From the NCBI GenBank assembly GCA_963556255.1, contig OY744608.1, positions 12,440,519-12,504,518 on the forward strand: DNA of 64,000 bases, given 5' to 3'. This document shows, one piece after another, positions 1-11,447 of the stretch. The number at the start of each line of letters is the position of its first letter. Position 1 is the first letter of the stretch. The translations under genes and the position numbers were made by a program. Below the pieces are notes generated by a model. That model was not told where the DNA came from and made no database searches. It saw only the letters and a list, made by a program, of their open reading frames with translations. Source of the DNA: Allolobophora icterica. Taxonomy: Eukaryota > Annelida > Clitellata > Crassiclitellata > Lumbricidae.

Positions 1-439
1 TTGTGTTCCATCGAGTGAAGACATCCGTTCTGCCAGACAGAATTTCGCGGGCGACACATCCGGTCGTCGCAAATTTTCGTTCCAAAAGAATGTGTCCTTA
101 TTGGATTTTATGCGGTGTGTTTGCAAAGGCTTCGATCGTGTATTCGGGATGTATTGCGGATGAGTCTATCTCATTTGATGCTTACTGAATCAAACGCGTG
201 GAGTTAACCCTTTCTGAATGATTTTGTTAACGCCTCTCAGAGCAGCCTTAATGGGTCCATGCAATCCAACGCTGCCAGGTTCTGGCCCCAAGTCTGCGAA
301 ATACGAAACCCACTATACAGATGCTGACAAAGTAGGCTTAGATGAAAGAATCCAGTGATCCAGTAATAGAAACATGGTCAGAATTTATAATCTAACCTCT
401 GCAGAGTGGTTGTAATGGACATGTAGAATATCAAAACAG
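1..439. repeat. Dispersed repeat, left copy (partner at 3590-3790 and 4546-4600)
   Basis: The stretch at about 195-420 is a diverged direct copy of 3590-3790 (shared words TCCAATGCAATCCAAC-like, AGTCTGC, GCTGACAAAGTAGGCT). The first 50 bases match 4546-4590. I see no open coding potential. It looks like an old duplicated element of unknown class into which younger elements inserted. Confidence 0.6.
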
Positions 440-1205
440 CTAGAGTATTTGCCCGTCATATGACGGATTGAAAAAGAAAATGAATGGATTGATAGGAAGA
501 GGAAAGAATTTGTTTACTGGAATGCTTGATAATTATAAATCACATTGCGAGTGAAATTCGAGCATCATTTAGCAAATGACCTTGACGGATGGTTTTCTTG
601 ATGAGTACTTTTATGTTGTCTCCGGCGATTATGTTCATCGGTCTCACGTCTTTGCGACCTCAGACGATCGAGAGTTTCTTGGCTTTGTCGGGCCATCCAT
701 CTTTGCTGTCGCTCACAATTTAAACGTAATCGTCGCTCTTGGGGACTTTCTTCATTCATGGAACAACGAAATTTTCAAGGACTATTTAACAACAATATTA
801 TAGTATTTGCTATTTATTGTTGTTTTTCGTGTATTGCACGTAACCAATCGATGTTTAGGCTAATCAGTCTTCGCCTCGTCCTTGCTCCTCCTCCCCTCAA
901 CCTCCCGTCAGATCGTGTGCCACATTGAGGGAGTGATGTCCGCTGCAGGTCTTGATTAGCAGCGCCTCTGCGCTGCTAACCAAGCAGGCCTTAAGGAGGT
1001 CGGCCAACGGCCTCTCAAGCATGGTTAGCAGCGCCCGTGTGCCTGTATCGGGCAGCGCCCGTGTGCCTGCATCGGGTATGCAGGCCTTATGGAGGTCGGC
1101 AAACGGCCTCTCAGACATGTTTAGCAGAATCAGTTACATTCCATACATTCCACAGCGTTTATCGTAGGACACACAGATCTGGGAAAACTACGTGTATATA
1201 AGAGA
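440..1205 (-). mobile_element. Non-autonomous Helitron (family A), minus orientation
   Basis: On the minus strand it begins A|TCTCTTATATA at 1205 and ends CTAG|T at 440, with the hairpin CCGTCATATGACGG at about 453-466 close to the 3' end. TC start, 3' hairpin plus CTAG, A/T flanks and no target duplication are Helitron hallmarks. It is an inverted copy of 4843-5324, expanded by internal sequence around 940-1100 that repeats GGTCGGCCAACGGCCTC. No replication protein is encoded. Confidence 0.8.
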
Positions 1206-1289
1206 TTATCACACTGGACGGCATAATTAAGAAGCGCGTGTTCAGTATTAACTAAAATATGTTACATTTCATTTTCTATTACGCATAGC

Positions 1290-1470
1290 CTATTGCAAGT
1301 AGTTCGCTACAAACGAAGCCCAATAGACAGTTCATTTTACCAATATAACACACATTGCAGAACATATTATTTTGGTTCCCATGTAGTAACCAAAACATCA
1401 TGAATCAAGACGATTTCATCAGCAACTTACCTATTTGTTGGATTCGTCGCAAGTCCTAATGAAAACTAAA
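1290..1470. repeat. Dispersed repeat, direct copy of about 4440-4715
   Basis: The run from AGTAGTTCGCTACAAA through CACATTGCAGAACATAT is shared in the same orientation with 4609-4712, and GGATTCGTCGCAA at about 1440 with 4450. The two Helitrons nearby are in opposite orientation, so these direct copies belong to a separate, older duplication. Confidence 0.65.
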
Positions 1471-1503
1471 ATGTACCTGCTTCCACGAGACTTGGAAGAG
1501 ACT

Positions 1504-1568
1504 TGACATTCTGCCAGTCGTTGGCGACATTCTGCCAGTCGTTGTCGACATTCTGCCAGTCGTTGGCG
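1504..1568. repeat. Minisatellite, 21-bp unit x3
   Basis: GACATTCTGCCAGTCGTTGGC is repeated three times head to tail with one substitution in the middle copy. Sequence onward to about 1970 shows nothing recognisable. Confidence 0.85.
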
Positions 1569-1987
1569 GTGCAGATACAGATGCCGGGGACAACTCTCGA
1601 ACAGCGCGCCATGTCAGCTGTCATAGAGACCGGGGTCAGGAGTGGCAGAATCCCGTACCGACACATTGCAAGAACTAGTAGTGCAATGGCTGTCGTTCAG
1701 CCTATAGTTCTTACAATGTCTCAGTACTGGCTATGCCAATTCTCTATACTGACGTCACACTGGCCCGTGAATCAGCTGCCATGGCGGCCGGATTGGACGG
1801 TGCCAAAACTGCCGGAGTGGTCTGACCTGTGTAATTGATCGACAAGGTGATGTTGTATACATTTATATTGCGCCTTACTTAAGTAGTTTTAAGTAGATTA
1901 TTAAACATCGCAAGGATTGTAATGTATAGGTCTAAAAACGCAGACTGGTATATTTCCCAGGTGATGCAACCTTTATCTGGCTTTCTG

Positions 1988-2215
1988 AAAGCCCAAAATA
2001 ATCGTCAATCGAAGGCAGCGATCTTCGATTTGGGATATTACTTCAACAAGAAGTGAAGACGGTGTCTGCGGTTTAGTACCTTCAAGTACAGTTACATGTA
2101 GGCTACGACTTGCGAGTTGTACGAAGTGACAGTGACAAGAACGTGCGAAATAATCGTCGATCAGAGGCAGCGATCTTCGATCGGGGATATTATACTTCAA
2201 CAAAAAGTGAACTTT
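1988..2215. repeat. Diverged direct duplication (about 65 bp, two copies)
   Basis: 1989-2052 and 2146-2213 share AATAATCGTC, GAGGCAGCGATCTTCGAT-like words, GGGATATTA and TTCAACAARAAGTGAA in the same order. The sequence 2215-2560 holds nothing I recognise. Confidence 0.7.
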
Positions 2216-2571
2216 GATCCGAACTTTCAACCAGTTCGAATGTGGAACGCCAAAGTTCTACGAGCAGTGCGAACTGTGAAGAGACATTCATCTGGGACAA
2301 TCCGAGTACGAGTCAAAGGCAAAAATCAAGCTGGGGAGGTTAGCATAGGTAAATAATAACTAGTTAATCGCGATGCTGGATTGGTAGTGATAATCTACGA
2401 TTCTGTCAGTTAGCAATTTATATATAGAACATTGATCACATGATTGTGTATTGAATATGCGTTATTCTCATATATATTGAATAATTAAACTGATTGACAT
2501 TCATTACTACGTTATGCATTTGATTGCTAATGCTAAAGATAGGGGCAATTAAACTGAAGTAGCGGGTTATC

Positions 2572-3422
2572 CAGTCTTGTTTTCAAGACCTTAAACCTCA
2601 AGACCAAGACCAAGACCAAGACCTTGAACCTCAAGACCAAGGCCAAGACCAAGACCTTGAACCTCAAGACCAAGACCAAGACCAAGACCTTGAACCTCAA
2701 GACCAAGACCAAGACCAAGACCCACAAAAATCACAGTCGTATCCAGACTTCTATTCCTTACTAAAAATTGTTCAGTCGGACTACTCGTTATTTTAATGAA
2801 AACATGAGTTTTTTCTTTTATTCAAGCAAAACAACTCCAAACGGAGACTGCAGAGAATTCCGAATTCGTATTTACATAAGGCCATCATGCTAAATGTTAT
2901 TCCAAATGCCTGTTGAATTTTATAAACACCAATTTGCTCAGAATTTTCTGACCAAGACGTTATCTGTGGGCCTCATAAAAATTCTGCCATGTGAAAAAAC
3001 ACGGTCTACAAGTGCTGAAATCGCTAGCACACAAAGCAGCTTTTCAAGAACCGGATGTAAATGTACAAATTAATCATGAGTCTGTTTTGAAATCATTCCA
3101 TGATAAATAACCGGAAGTCAAAATAATTGTCCAAACCAACAGTGAAGCCTCGTTCACACCGTGAAAATACTAAAGCAATAACTGTAGGAGTAATTATTGG
3201 ATAAATTTTTAAAATTCTTGCCGTTTGTTAAAATTAATGACTGTTCATTTTGACAAAAGTCTTGGTCTTGGTCTTGCAAAACCAAGACCAAGACCTTGAA
3301 CCTCAAGACCAAGACCAAGACCAAGATCTTTGGTCTCAAGACCAAGACCAAGACCAAGACTTTTAAAAACGAACTCGAGTGCACTCGAGACCAAGACCTT
3401 GGTCTCGAGGACAACAAGACTG
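2572..3422. mobile_element. hAT-type MITE rich in CAAGAC repeats, with TSD GGGTTATC
   Basis: Ends CAGTCTTGTTTTC and GACAACAAGACTG form terminal inverted repeats, flanked by a perfect 8-bp duplication GGGTTATC at 2564-2571 and 3423-3430. Both sub-ends carry arrays of CCAAGACCAAGACC with CTTGAACCTCAAGA spacers. Length 851 bp, no transposase. A second copy lies at 36581-37863. Confidence 0.9.
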
Positions 3423-3589
3423 GGGTTATCATAATCGTAATCTCCAAACTTATAAAGCTCCACTCGAAAGCCAAGCTCAGGGCACCAACCTAATCACGAG
3501 CGCTGGGCATAAGATCACATACCAGGTTTATGCGCTATGCATTCAGTTATGACTGCATACAAAGAGTAAACCTCAGAGGCATAATCGTG

Positions 3590-3790
3590 TATCCATACAA
3601 TCCAACCCTGTCATATTCTGGCACCAAGTCTGCAAAAGACGGGATCCGCTACAGAGGCTGACAAAGTAGGCTAATACAAAAGAATTCAGTGATCGAGGAA
3701 CTGTAAAATGGTCAGAATTTCCTTCCTAACCCCTGTAGAGCGGCTATATTGGATAGTGCATATTCAACGTTATAAGAAATATGATAAATT
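3590..3790. repeat. Dispersed repeat, right copy of 195-420
   Basis: Direct, diverged copy of the repeat at 195-420, ending TGGTCAGAATTT and the A-rich sequence after it. The sequence 3790-4010 is unassigned. Confidence 0.6.
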
Positions 3791-4012
3791 TAATTTTGTT
3801 TCGATCTTCAGTGTGCGAATCTACTAATAGGCGGCGCCTAAGTAACAGTGGCGGTTTTGTTTTGACACACACTGAAATCCAATGACATCCAATGAAACAT
3901 AGAAATGCCTAATGAAACCTAATAACATATGGAACGAATTATAGGGCCTACCAAATGAAACCCATGATATGGTAAACAACGCAAAAAAGAATAAGAAGAA
4001 GAGCAGTCCCTT

Positions 4013-4280
4013 AAGCTAGCCCTGAGGCAACCATGGGCACGAAGATAGCGACTTCATTTTCTTATCCTCCGCATATAAGCGAGGGTGGCCAGTCCTCTGC
4101 CTCGCCGTCTCATCTTCCCAACGATAGTGCACTATCAGTCCTACTCATTGATATCTGAGTAGACTATGGACGCAGGTGGAGGAGAAATCTTGCATCAAAT
4201 TTCTGCCCTGACGGGGATCTGAACCCCAGACCCCACGATTGACAGTCCACCACGTTAACCGCCACACTGCCGAGCATACC
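4013..4280 (-). mobile_element. tRNA-derived SINE (family 1), minus orientation
   Basis: Read on the minus strand from about 4275, a box-A-like TGGCGGTTAACGTGGTGG and box-B-like GGTTCAGATCCCC are spaced as in a tRNA and followed by a unique body. The plus-strand copy at 40040-40290 shares the body (GAAATGAAG..GCCACCC- and GAGACGGCGAGG-type words). No intact tRNA fold is apparent. Confidence 0.75.
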
Positions 4281-4439
4281 CACACAAAACTCGAGCACTA
4301 AGCGTCATAATTCCGGCTGAAATAAACATGCGTTTTAATACACATTGGCAGAATAAAGATTATGTAAATAAATCCTGATCCTGACTCTGATTTATATACT
4401 GACCCTGTCTCAGCTACTCAGTAGGCCCTATATCGTCAA

Positions 4440-4715
4440 CCGCTCTACTGGATTCGTCGCAAATTTTCATACAAACTCAAACTTAGGCCTACCTGCTGCG
4501 AGAGTTGTCAACTGGATATTCGGTGTCTCTCCTGGATCGATTTGCGCTCCATCGAGTGAAGACATCAGTTCTGCCAGACAGAATTTCGCGGGTCGTCGCC
4601 GATTTTCACAAGTAGTTCGCTACAAAGGAAGCCCAATAGAAATTTCTTTTTTTACCAATATAACACACATTGCAGAACATATTATTATTTTGGTTCACAC
4701 GTAACCAAACATGTC
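4440..4715. repeat. Dispersed repeat, direct copy of 1290-1470
   Basis: Contains GGATTCGTCGCAAATTTTC and CACATTGCAGAACATAT as in the left copy, plus the segment CCATCGAGTGAAGACATC also found at position 10. Its class is unknown. Confidence 0.65.
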
Positions 4716-4842
4716 AAGTCTCAAGACAAAATAAAAATTACATGTAGACACTATAAGTCTGCGGTTATATTCCAGAACGACCAAGCTCTTCGAATAGTCG
4801 CTAAGAGCCGGAAGTATATTTTTACCTCGGGCGTTAAAATAA

Positions 4843-5324
4843 TCTCTTATATAGTTTCCCAGATCTGTGTGTCCTACGATAAACGCTGTGGAATGTATGT
4901 AATGTAACTGATTCTGCTAAACATGCCTGAGAGGCCGTTGGCCGACCTCCCTAAGGCTCTTCATCTCGCTCCGTCTCACTCGCTCCCTCCATTCCTCTCC
5001 CTCTCTCACTGCCTCCATCCCTCCCTCCCTCCCTCCCTCCCTCAATATGGCACACGATCTGACGAGAGGTTGAGGGGGAGGAGGAGCAAGGACGAGGCGA
5101 AGACTGATTAGCCTAAACATCGATTGGTCACAGGCAAAGACGTGAGAGTGATGCGCATTATCACCGGAGACAACATCAAAGTACTCATCAAGAAAACCGA
5201 CCGTCAAGGAATTTTCACTCGCAGTGTGACTTATAATCAAGCATTCCAATAAATAAATAATTTTCTCTTCTGATTAATCCATTCTTCATCTTTTTCAACG
5301 CGTCATATGACGGGCATAGTCTAG
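4843..5324 (+). mobile_element. Non-autonomous Helitron (family A), plus orientation
   Basis: Starts A|TCTCTTATATAG and ends with the hairpin CGTCATATGACG (5301-5312) followed by GGCATAGTCTAG|T. Length 482 bp, no target duplication, A and T flanks. An inverted relative of 440-1205. Includes a (CCCT)n tract near 5015-5043. Confidence 0.85.
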
Positions 5325-5419
5325 TAATAATAATAATAATGTGGGGCGTGGTGGCTCAGTGGTAAGTTCGGCGCCTTGTGACCGGAGGGTTGCAGGTTCG
5401 AATCCCACTCTAGCCGCTG

Positions 5420-5488
5420 CGTACGGACCTTGGGCAAGTCCTTCACTCGCAATAATTGCGAGTGAAGGACTTGCCCAAAGTCCGTACG
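5420..5488. repeat. Near-perfect palindrome inside SINE (34-bp arms)
   Basis: Left arm 5420-5453 and right arm 5455-5488 are reverse complements with one mismatch and a one-base centre. Confidence 0.9.
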
Positions 5489-5529
5489 CCGAAGCGCCAC
5501 GAGCAATTATTGCTCGTGGCGCTTCGGCG
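5487..5529. repeat. Perfect palindrome inside SINE (21-bp arms)
   Basis: Arms 5487-5507 and 5509-5529 are exact reverse complements around a single T. It adjoins the preceding palindrome. Confidence 0.92.
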
Positions 5530-5677
5530 TGAAAATTCCGGCACAGTATCAAATGCTGTAGTCGGGAGCGCTTCTGAGTAGTAGTTGACTTCGAGAGGCG
5601 CTATAGAAATATCCGGAATAAATAGATAATAATATTTAGAAAATTCGAATAATAAAGATGTGTAATGGGTATGCGTA

Positions 5678-6012
<335 letters not shown>

Positions 6013-6019
6013 GAAGAGT

Positions 6020-6350
6020 AGGAAGAGGAGGACGATGCTGATGATGAGGATGCTGATGATGACGATGCCAAGGGTGATGATGATGAGGATGCTTCGGATG
6101 AGGATGCTTGGGTTGAGGATCAGAATGCTGAGAATGAGGACCAGGACGAGGATGAGAATGAAGATGTGGTTGATGAGGATGAGGGTGCTGAGGATGCGGT
6201 TGAGGATGGTGAGGCTGAGGATGCTTAGGGAGAGGATGCAGGGATGAGGATGCTGAGGATGAGGATCAGGACGAGAATGAGGGTGAAGATGAGGGTGAGG
6301 TTTATGAGGATGAGGGTGCTAAGGATACAGTTGAGGATGAGGAGGATGGC
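6020..6350 (+). repeat. Degenerate GATGAG/GCTGAG tandem repeat (Asp/Glu-rich frame)
   Basis: Imperfect hexamer array. One frame from about 6019 to 6224 reads almost only Asp, Glu, Ala, Val and Asn before a TAG. No domain is seen, and the composition is explained by the repeat. It could be the acidic tract of a decayed gene. Confidence 0.6.
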
Positions 6351-6400
6351 GGTCCTCTCTGTCTCGACTTAGGTGTGGTATCGTAGGCGTCGATGGCTTC

Positions 6401-6545
6401 TTAGACGCCGAACGTTGCCTCATTAATCTCGCGACTGGGGTCGAGTTTGATGCAGTGGAGGAGTTTGACGACGACACCCGGGCAGACGCAGAAACGATCG
6501 CAGAGGGCCAGACGCACCTCGTGGGCCAATTCCAACGTGTCTGTT
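6401..6545 (-). pseudogene. Short unidentified open segment (possible decayed exon)
   Basis: The minus frame reads TDTLELAHEVRLALCDRFCV, continuing about 27 more residues to a TAA near 6401. It is GC-rich, uses varied codons and is not low-complexity, unlike its surroundings. I recognise no family and see no clear splice acceptor. Sequence 6545-7010 shows nothing further. Confidence 0.3.
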
Positions 6546-7009
6546 ATTGATGCATAGACAACGGTTGATCGTAAATCGGTCTGTTGTCATGAGCTAACCT
6601 ACAATTCAGGGCCTAAGGTAGAGTGTTTTCTGACATAAAGTGTGCAGTTGACATTGTCGAATGCGCAGTTGACTTGTTTGGAGTTTGTAGTGTGTAGGCC
6701 TACTGAGTATACATGCTACAGTAAGAATTTCTGAGAGAATTAGCTCAAGTTAACTATACACGGTTTCATTCTAATACCTGAAATTTTCCTTACCAGTCCA
6801 AGTGCAGTTTGAAAGTTTAGGAAAGGGTGCGTAGTTGACATTTCTGAGCATTTTAGACACTGCTACAATTCATTAGAATTTATTTTTATATTTGTTACTT
6901 TAAATCACTGCTTTTATCCACAGTCAATAAATCTTAATCGAAGACACGGAGAAATGTTTGGTGGGACCAAAATGGCATCGCAAAGGCCTGAATGAAACAG
7001 TGGGTCATG

Positions 7010-7240
7010 ACAATTAAGGCCTGCACATTAGCCACCTCAATTGTCCAATCCAAACTCGACTACTGCAATTCCCTTCTCAAATAAAACGCATGCACAGTCC
7101 AGAATGCTCTCGCCCGCGCAGTCACCAAAACTCCCAAATACCTCCACATAACTTCATTGGCTAAAAGTCCTCAACTCATCCGTAACAAAATTATATCTCT
7201 TACCTACAACGCACTTCAAACCAGTTCAGCACGCTAACCG
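7010..7240 (+). pseudogene. CR1/L2-like LINE reverse-transcriptase relic
   Basis: The translated frame contains SIVQSKLDYCNSLLK, NALARAVTKTPKYLHI and LTYNALQ, matching the thumb region of CR1/L2-clade reverse transcriptases (usual form: SRLDYCNSLL, QNAAARLV, LTYKAL). Stops and deletions show decay. No boundaries were found. Confidence 0.7.
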
Positions 7241-7604
7241 CGTAGACTTTCTCACGCGTCCTGCCAGCTCGAATATTTCTCTAACAACCGATTTTAATAC
7301 ATTGTAACATCGATCAACTTGTCGATCTTCTTATTTGTAAACATCAGGCTTGTCATTTCTGCCAAAAATACGCCGAAAATAAATTTAAAATCGACATTTC
7401 CGATTGAACGTTTCAAAAGACATATTCGGATAAACGCAACTCTGCAGAGACGTCTACTAACGTTACCATAGTAAAGGGTATTACGTCATCAGTGCCCTTT
7501 GTTTAACAAATTGACGTCATTAATCATTATCCAATCACGGAACCGATGTTGATCACGTGCATTTCGAGTCCATTTTCCCGGGTGGCCGCGGTATCCCTCG
7601 TTCA

Positions 7605-7643
7605 AACCAGAGCCTTCTAGTGGCCTAATCGAAGGCTCTGGTT
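7605..7643. repeat. Hairpin with 13-bp perfect stem
   Basis: AACCAGAGCCTTC (7605-7617) pairs with GAAGGCTCTGGTT (7631-7643) around a 13-base loop. The stem is too short for a typical microRNA precursor. Function unknown. Confidence 0.7.
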
Positions 7644-7808
7644 CAACCTAAACATCTTTGATTCAAACCAATTCAACCACGATATTAATTAAATTCAGTA
7701 ATTAAATTAATTCTACTTACGCGTTGTTAAACAGAAATTGCTAAGCCTGCTACTACACGATTGAACATAGGCCCCTATATTATATAATGTTTGTGTATTA
7801 TATATACA

Positions 7809-8273
7809 CTAGTGTATTTGCCCGTCATAATTATGACGTCATATTATAGGTCTATAATCAGGGCTTTTTTTCAGCCGGAACGCGCCGGTACGGCGTTCCG
7901 GCACCTTTTTCAGCTTCTAAAAAATAATTTATTTATTTTAATAATTAAAACAATAATTTAGTTATTTTAATTTAATTTAAGTGTTTTTGAACTGTTTTCA
8001 GTGTTTATTGAGACCCCTCCCAACCCCCAATCCCGTTTTTCTCGTGATTTTAGCCCGCCCATAATTGTTGCGTTCCGGCACCTATTGTTCCGTTCCGGTA
8101 CCTTTTTTTCTAGAAAAAAAGCACTGTCTATAATTATGTATTGTTGATTATCACCGTCGCCAAGATCGCCGTCGTCAAGACGACAGGTTTATGTTTCACA
8201 ATAGAACAGAACCCGTTTGTGACGTAGCGTCCACCCGACAGACGGACACTATATGGAAACTATAATGTATAGA
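7809..8273 (-). mobile_element. Non-autonomous Helitron (family A) carrying a nested MITE
   Basis: On the minus strand it starts A|TCTATACATTATAG at 8273 and ends in the hairpin CGTCATAATTATGACG (7822-7837), GGCAAATACACTAG|T at 7809. The body (GTCCGTCTGTCG, GACGACGGCGATC) matches other family A copies. A MITE interrupts it at 7859-8126. Confidence 0.85.
7859..8126. mobile_element. hAT-type MITE nested in Helitron, TSD TCTATAAT
   Basis: Ends CAGGGCTTTTTTTC and, inverted, CAGTGCTTTTTTTC. A perfect 8-bp duplication TCTATAAT flanks it at 7851-7858 and 8127-8134. Internal CCGGAACG/CGTTCCGG repeats lie near both ends, shared with 31746-32524. Confidence 0.9.
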
Positions 8274-8875
8274 TACCCGGTACTGTATTTTTATATATAC
8301 TAGGTATATACGCTGACCTGTGCTAACATTTAAACTGTCGATGGAATCGTCCTCCAGTTCCTCCAGAGTCCTCCTCTCTGAAATTCTGCAACCACTCCTT
8401 AACCTACGCTGTAGTCGCTCTTTTAAACGAAGTCCCAAAAGATCTCGTCCTCCTTTCTCGTCTTCTTCAGTCTTCCCGCTTGCCCTCCAGTGGTTAAATT
8501 GGTCGTCGATAGGTGGCTGATCTCCAGATTTTTGTAGAGCACAAACAGAAGTCTTTCTGGCTAATCTATAGGCTAACCGATATTCGCCCTGTGCTATTCT
8601 GATAAAACTAAAAAATGCATGAAATATTATGCGTATTATCGATTACTGCAACCAAAGATATATTCATGTGACGGGTCTGCACTTTAAGGTGATGGGTGAC
8701 CATGGGACTCCACTTTTAGGTGGCGGATCTCAAACCAAAGTGCCGGATCTGAGATCCGGCGGCCGGAGGGATCAGGCTGAATTCTGCAGCTTTCCACTCA
8801 GGACGGAAAACCGAACTGTTCAAGCTCTTCTATCCTGATTTTACACCTGCACCAGCGCCACCCCATGACCACCAC
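8274..8875. other. No gene seen
   Basis: A TA-rich piece, then sequence with no recognisable element apart from short GGATCTGAGATCC and GCCGGATC inverted words near 8727-8762. Confidence 0.5.
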
Positions 8876-9277
8876 CAGGGTGAGAATTTTCGGGGGTTGG
8901 GTTCACTTCTTTCTTATGACTCCCCAGTTAAGTCTTCATAGCATACCCCAGAGGGTCGTTTCCAACCCCCTCAGTTGTGTAGTGTGATTATATTGTCCAT
9001 GTATGCTAGCATTTTCCTTCACAATTCACTTTGTGGTTACTAATATAAGTAATATTTTGGTTTATTATGAGATTTGTGACCATGTGAATTGTATACTAAT
9101 AAATTTGGTGATGTTATCGCTTTATTTTAAGGAATTTAAACTTTCTGTAGCATTTTTGAATCTTCTCAGTTTGCAAAATACGGATAAAATATTCAACTGT
9201 AGGCCTACATGGATCAAACTCAACAAAGTCTAACTTTGACCAGTCTAACCAGTCTTTTTTCGACAATTCTCACACTG
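8876..9277 (-). mobile_element. hAT-type element, TSD ACCACCAC
   Basis: Termini CAGGGTGAGAATTTTCGG and CGACAATTCTCACACTG form inverted repeats. ACCACCAC flanks both sides (8868-8875, 9278-9285), although the right flank runs into (ACC)n. Inverted relative of 11055-11447, and related to 47814-48160. Confidence 0.7.
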
Positions 9278-10157
9278 ACCACCACCACCACCACCACCAC
9301 CACCACCACAGGCGTAGACTCTGGGGACAGCCGGGGCAGTGCCCCAAATAATTGAGATGGACTGTACACCCCTTGCAACAAGTGTAGAATGAATAACCAA
9401 CCAACCCCAATATTTTGGACAAGTTTATGCCCATGGGCGGCGATCTAGGGGAAGGGTCGAGGGGGACATGACCCCACCTTTAAGAGTGGGGGACACGCCA
9501 TACATTTGTCCCCCCCCCCCAAATTTTGAAGAAAGATTGAAAAAGGCCAACAAATGTAATTGCGTGTGAGGGTTTTCGCAGCCTTTTTGACCAGACGAGG
9601 TAAAAATAAAATGTTTCAGGAGCAGTGTCCCCCGAAAATTGTCAGAAAGTAATTAGAAATCCGTAATAAAAGAATTCAATTTTTAGGAGAATTCGCGAAA
9701 AAGTCACCAACTTCTCCTAAAAAAGTCTTAAAGTGTTTTGTGGAGGATGAATCCCTTTAAAAAAACGTAATTACATCTATCACCTTGTGATTGATCCTGC
9801 GCGGTGTCTAAATTCTGACTCGAACTAAACTTTATCAATTGTAATCTTGCCTTACTGATTTCTGAATGGATTAACGGCTTTTGAGGCTTGTCATATTATC
9901 AATTCGTCTAATGATGCATTTCATAGCCTTATGGGCTAGGTTAGGCCTGGGTCTCCTGGCATGATTGAAATGGCGAGGCCCAGAAACGAACCCAGTCTGA
10001 CTTTGGTCAACCAATTATAACGGTCCAATTGAAATTATACGAAGAGAAGACCGACAACAATGGTGCAAAGCTGACGTATAGGCCCCTACTATGAACCATG
10101 CAGTTTAAAACCAATCGAATGATAACTGATTTTTAACTGTAAACGATTTAAGTTGAA
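9278..10157. other. (ACC)n and unassigned transposon-like debris
   Basis: (ACC)n at 9278-9309, then GC-rich pieces (GGGGCAGTGCCCC near 9330, a run of C at 9513) resembling worn hAT-type MITE ends. No coding potential seen. Confidence 0.5.
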
Positions 10158-10237
<80 letters not shown>

Positions 10238-10575
10238 CTTTTTCTTTAATTAAGCGCCTGCAAACGCACTGCGCTGTACAGTGAACATACATATAGTAGA
10301 AACGGCAGCCATGCAGGGCACCTTACATAGCCTACATGTATACAGTAGAAGCACATGATAACAGTTTTACAGGAGTCGAATATAACTGTTTAAGCGGCAG
10401 CCAACATACGGCGCCAATCAAGGCCTACTATTCATTTAGCCACCGCCGCCACCTAGCGAGTGGAAGGCTGAATAAACCTTACGGGTTTCTACGGGGTTCG
10501 ATCTTGGTACCTACTGCTCTTCACGCCAGTGTGTTATCCATTACTCTACGGGCTCCCTCCCCCTCCGGGAGTCCT
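10158..10575 (-). mobile_element. tRNA-derived SINE (family 3) with (AAT)n tail, minus orientation
   Basis: On the minus strand: GTAGAGTAATGGATAACAC (box A region), AGATCGAACCCC (box B), body, then TTGCAGGCGCTTAATTAAAG and an (ATT)n tail at 10238-10158. The plus copy at 57005-57225 has the same head and tail. The head resembles arginine tRNA. Confidence 0.75.
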
Positions 10576-11054
10576 CCCCACTTAAAAAGTGACCATCTAT
10601 GGTCTATTGATACATCGTGCGTTATTACAACAGTGCTATATCCACGTTCTTCGCTCTATAATCCCAGATATTGTACCTAGGACCCATGGCCTACGCCCTA
10701 GACCTCGTGATTTTGAACTCCCATGCAAGAACAATCACTATACTTTATACCTAGAGTTTTGTTCCGATATGTTCTAGGAGCTAATTAGTATTCTACCTTT
10801 CGTATACTAATCTAGATTAGGCCTAATGCTTTTTTACTGTAGCATACTCTTTCTGTAAGAAGTTGCGGTTTGTCAACTTTGAATCAATAAACGATATTAT
10901 ATATATAGCAGTTATTACAATAGATCAGTGTTCGTATAGGCCTACTTTGATGAAACGATTACAGTTTTGTAGTTTCAATCACTTTATTTGTCTCACGCTG
11001 TCAACAACAGAAATTTTCAGGAAGTCAGTTTGGTCAGCCAGTAGGTAGTCTACA
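10576..11054. other. No gene seen
   Basis: Moderately AT-rich unique sequence without recognisable repeats or a supported coding frame. Confidence 0.5.
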
Positions 11055-11447
11055 TAGTGTGAGAATTGTAGAAAAAAGAAGGGGGTCAGACTTTGATGAG
11101 TTTGATGATTGATCTACGTGGAGTTGGATATTGTAGCCGTGCTTCGCAAGCTAATTAAGAAGATTCAAAAATGCAATAGGCTAGAAAGCTTAAACTCCTT
11201 AAAGTGATGACATCGCCAAATTTATTAGCATACAATTCACATGGTCACATATCTCACAATAAACCAGAGCAATACATTATTAGAAACCACAAAGTGAATT
11301 ATTGTGAACGAAAATGCTAAAATAATCAATCACACTAGCACAATTGGGGTTTGGAAACGACCCCCGGGGTGTGCAATGAAGTCTTAACTGGGGGTCCTAA
11401 AAAAGACTAGGGATCAACCCTAAACCTTCCCGACAATTCTCATGACC
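11055..11447 (+). mobile_element. Worn hAT-type element, inverted copy of 8876-9277
   Basis: Begins TAGTGTGAGAATTGTAG and ends CCGACAATTCTCAT. The internal order (TTCAAAAATGCA, CATGGTCACATATCTCACAA, ACGACCCCCGGGGTGTGC) is the reverse complement of the copy 1.8 kb to the left. No clear flanking duplication remains. Confidence 0.65.

Larger units (their letters stand above)
5340..5625 (+). mobile_element. tRNA-derived SINE (family 2) with two inserted palindromes
   Basis: Pol III box A TGGCTCAGTGGT (5352-5363) and box B GGTTCGAATCCC (5395-5406) start a SINE whose tail ends GAGGCGCTATAGAAATATCCGGAATAA-like. The relative at 30563-30770 is continuous where this copy carries two back-to-back palindromes. 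Not a functional tRNA gene: the acceptor arm does not pair and a long body follows. Confidence 0.85.

Noticed and set aside
440..5324. The two Helitrons as terminal inverted repeats of one 4.9-kb element
   Set aside because: Each has its own TC start and CTAG end, and between them lie an independent hAT MITE and a SINE. Direct repeats outside them do not follow the inverted pattern.
5340..5410. tRNA gene
   Set aside because: Boxes A and B are present but the acceptor stem does not pair and a conserved non-tRNA body follows. It is a SINE. The tRNA-like heads at 4230, 10560, 14180, 18440, 24990, 40050, 54030 and 57010 are judged the same way.
7605..7643. microRNA precursor
   Set aside because: Only 13 paired bases around a 13-base loop, too short for a standard precursor.
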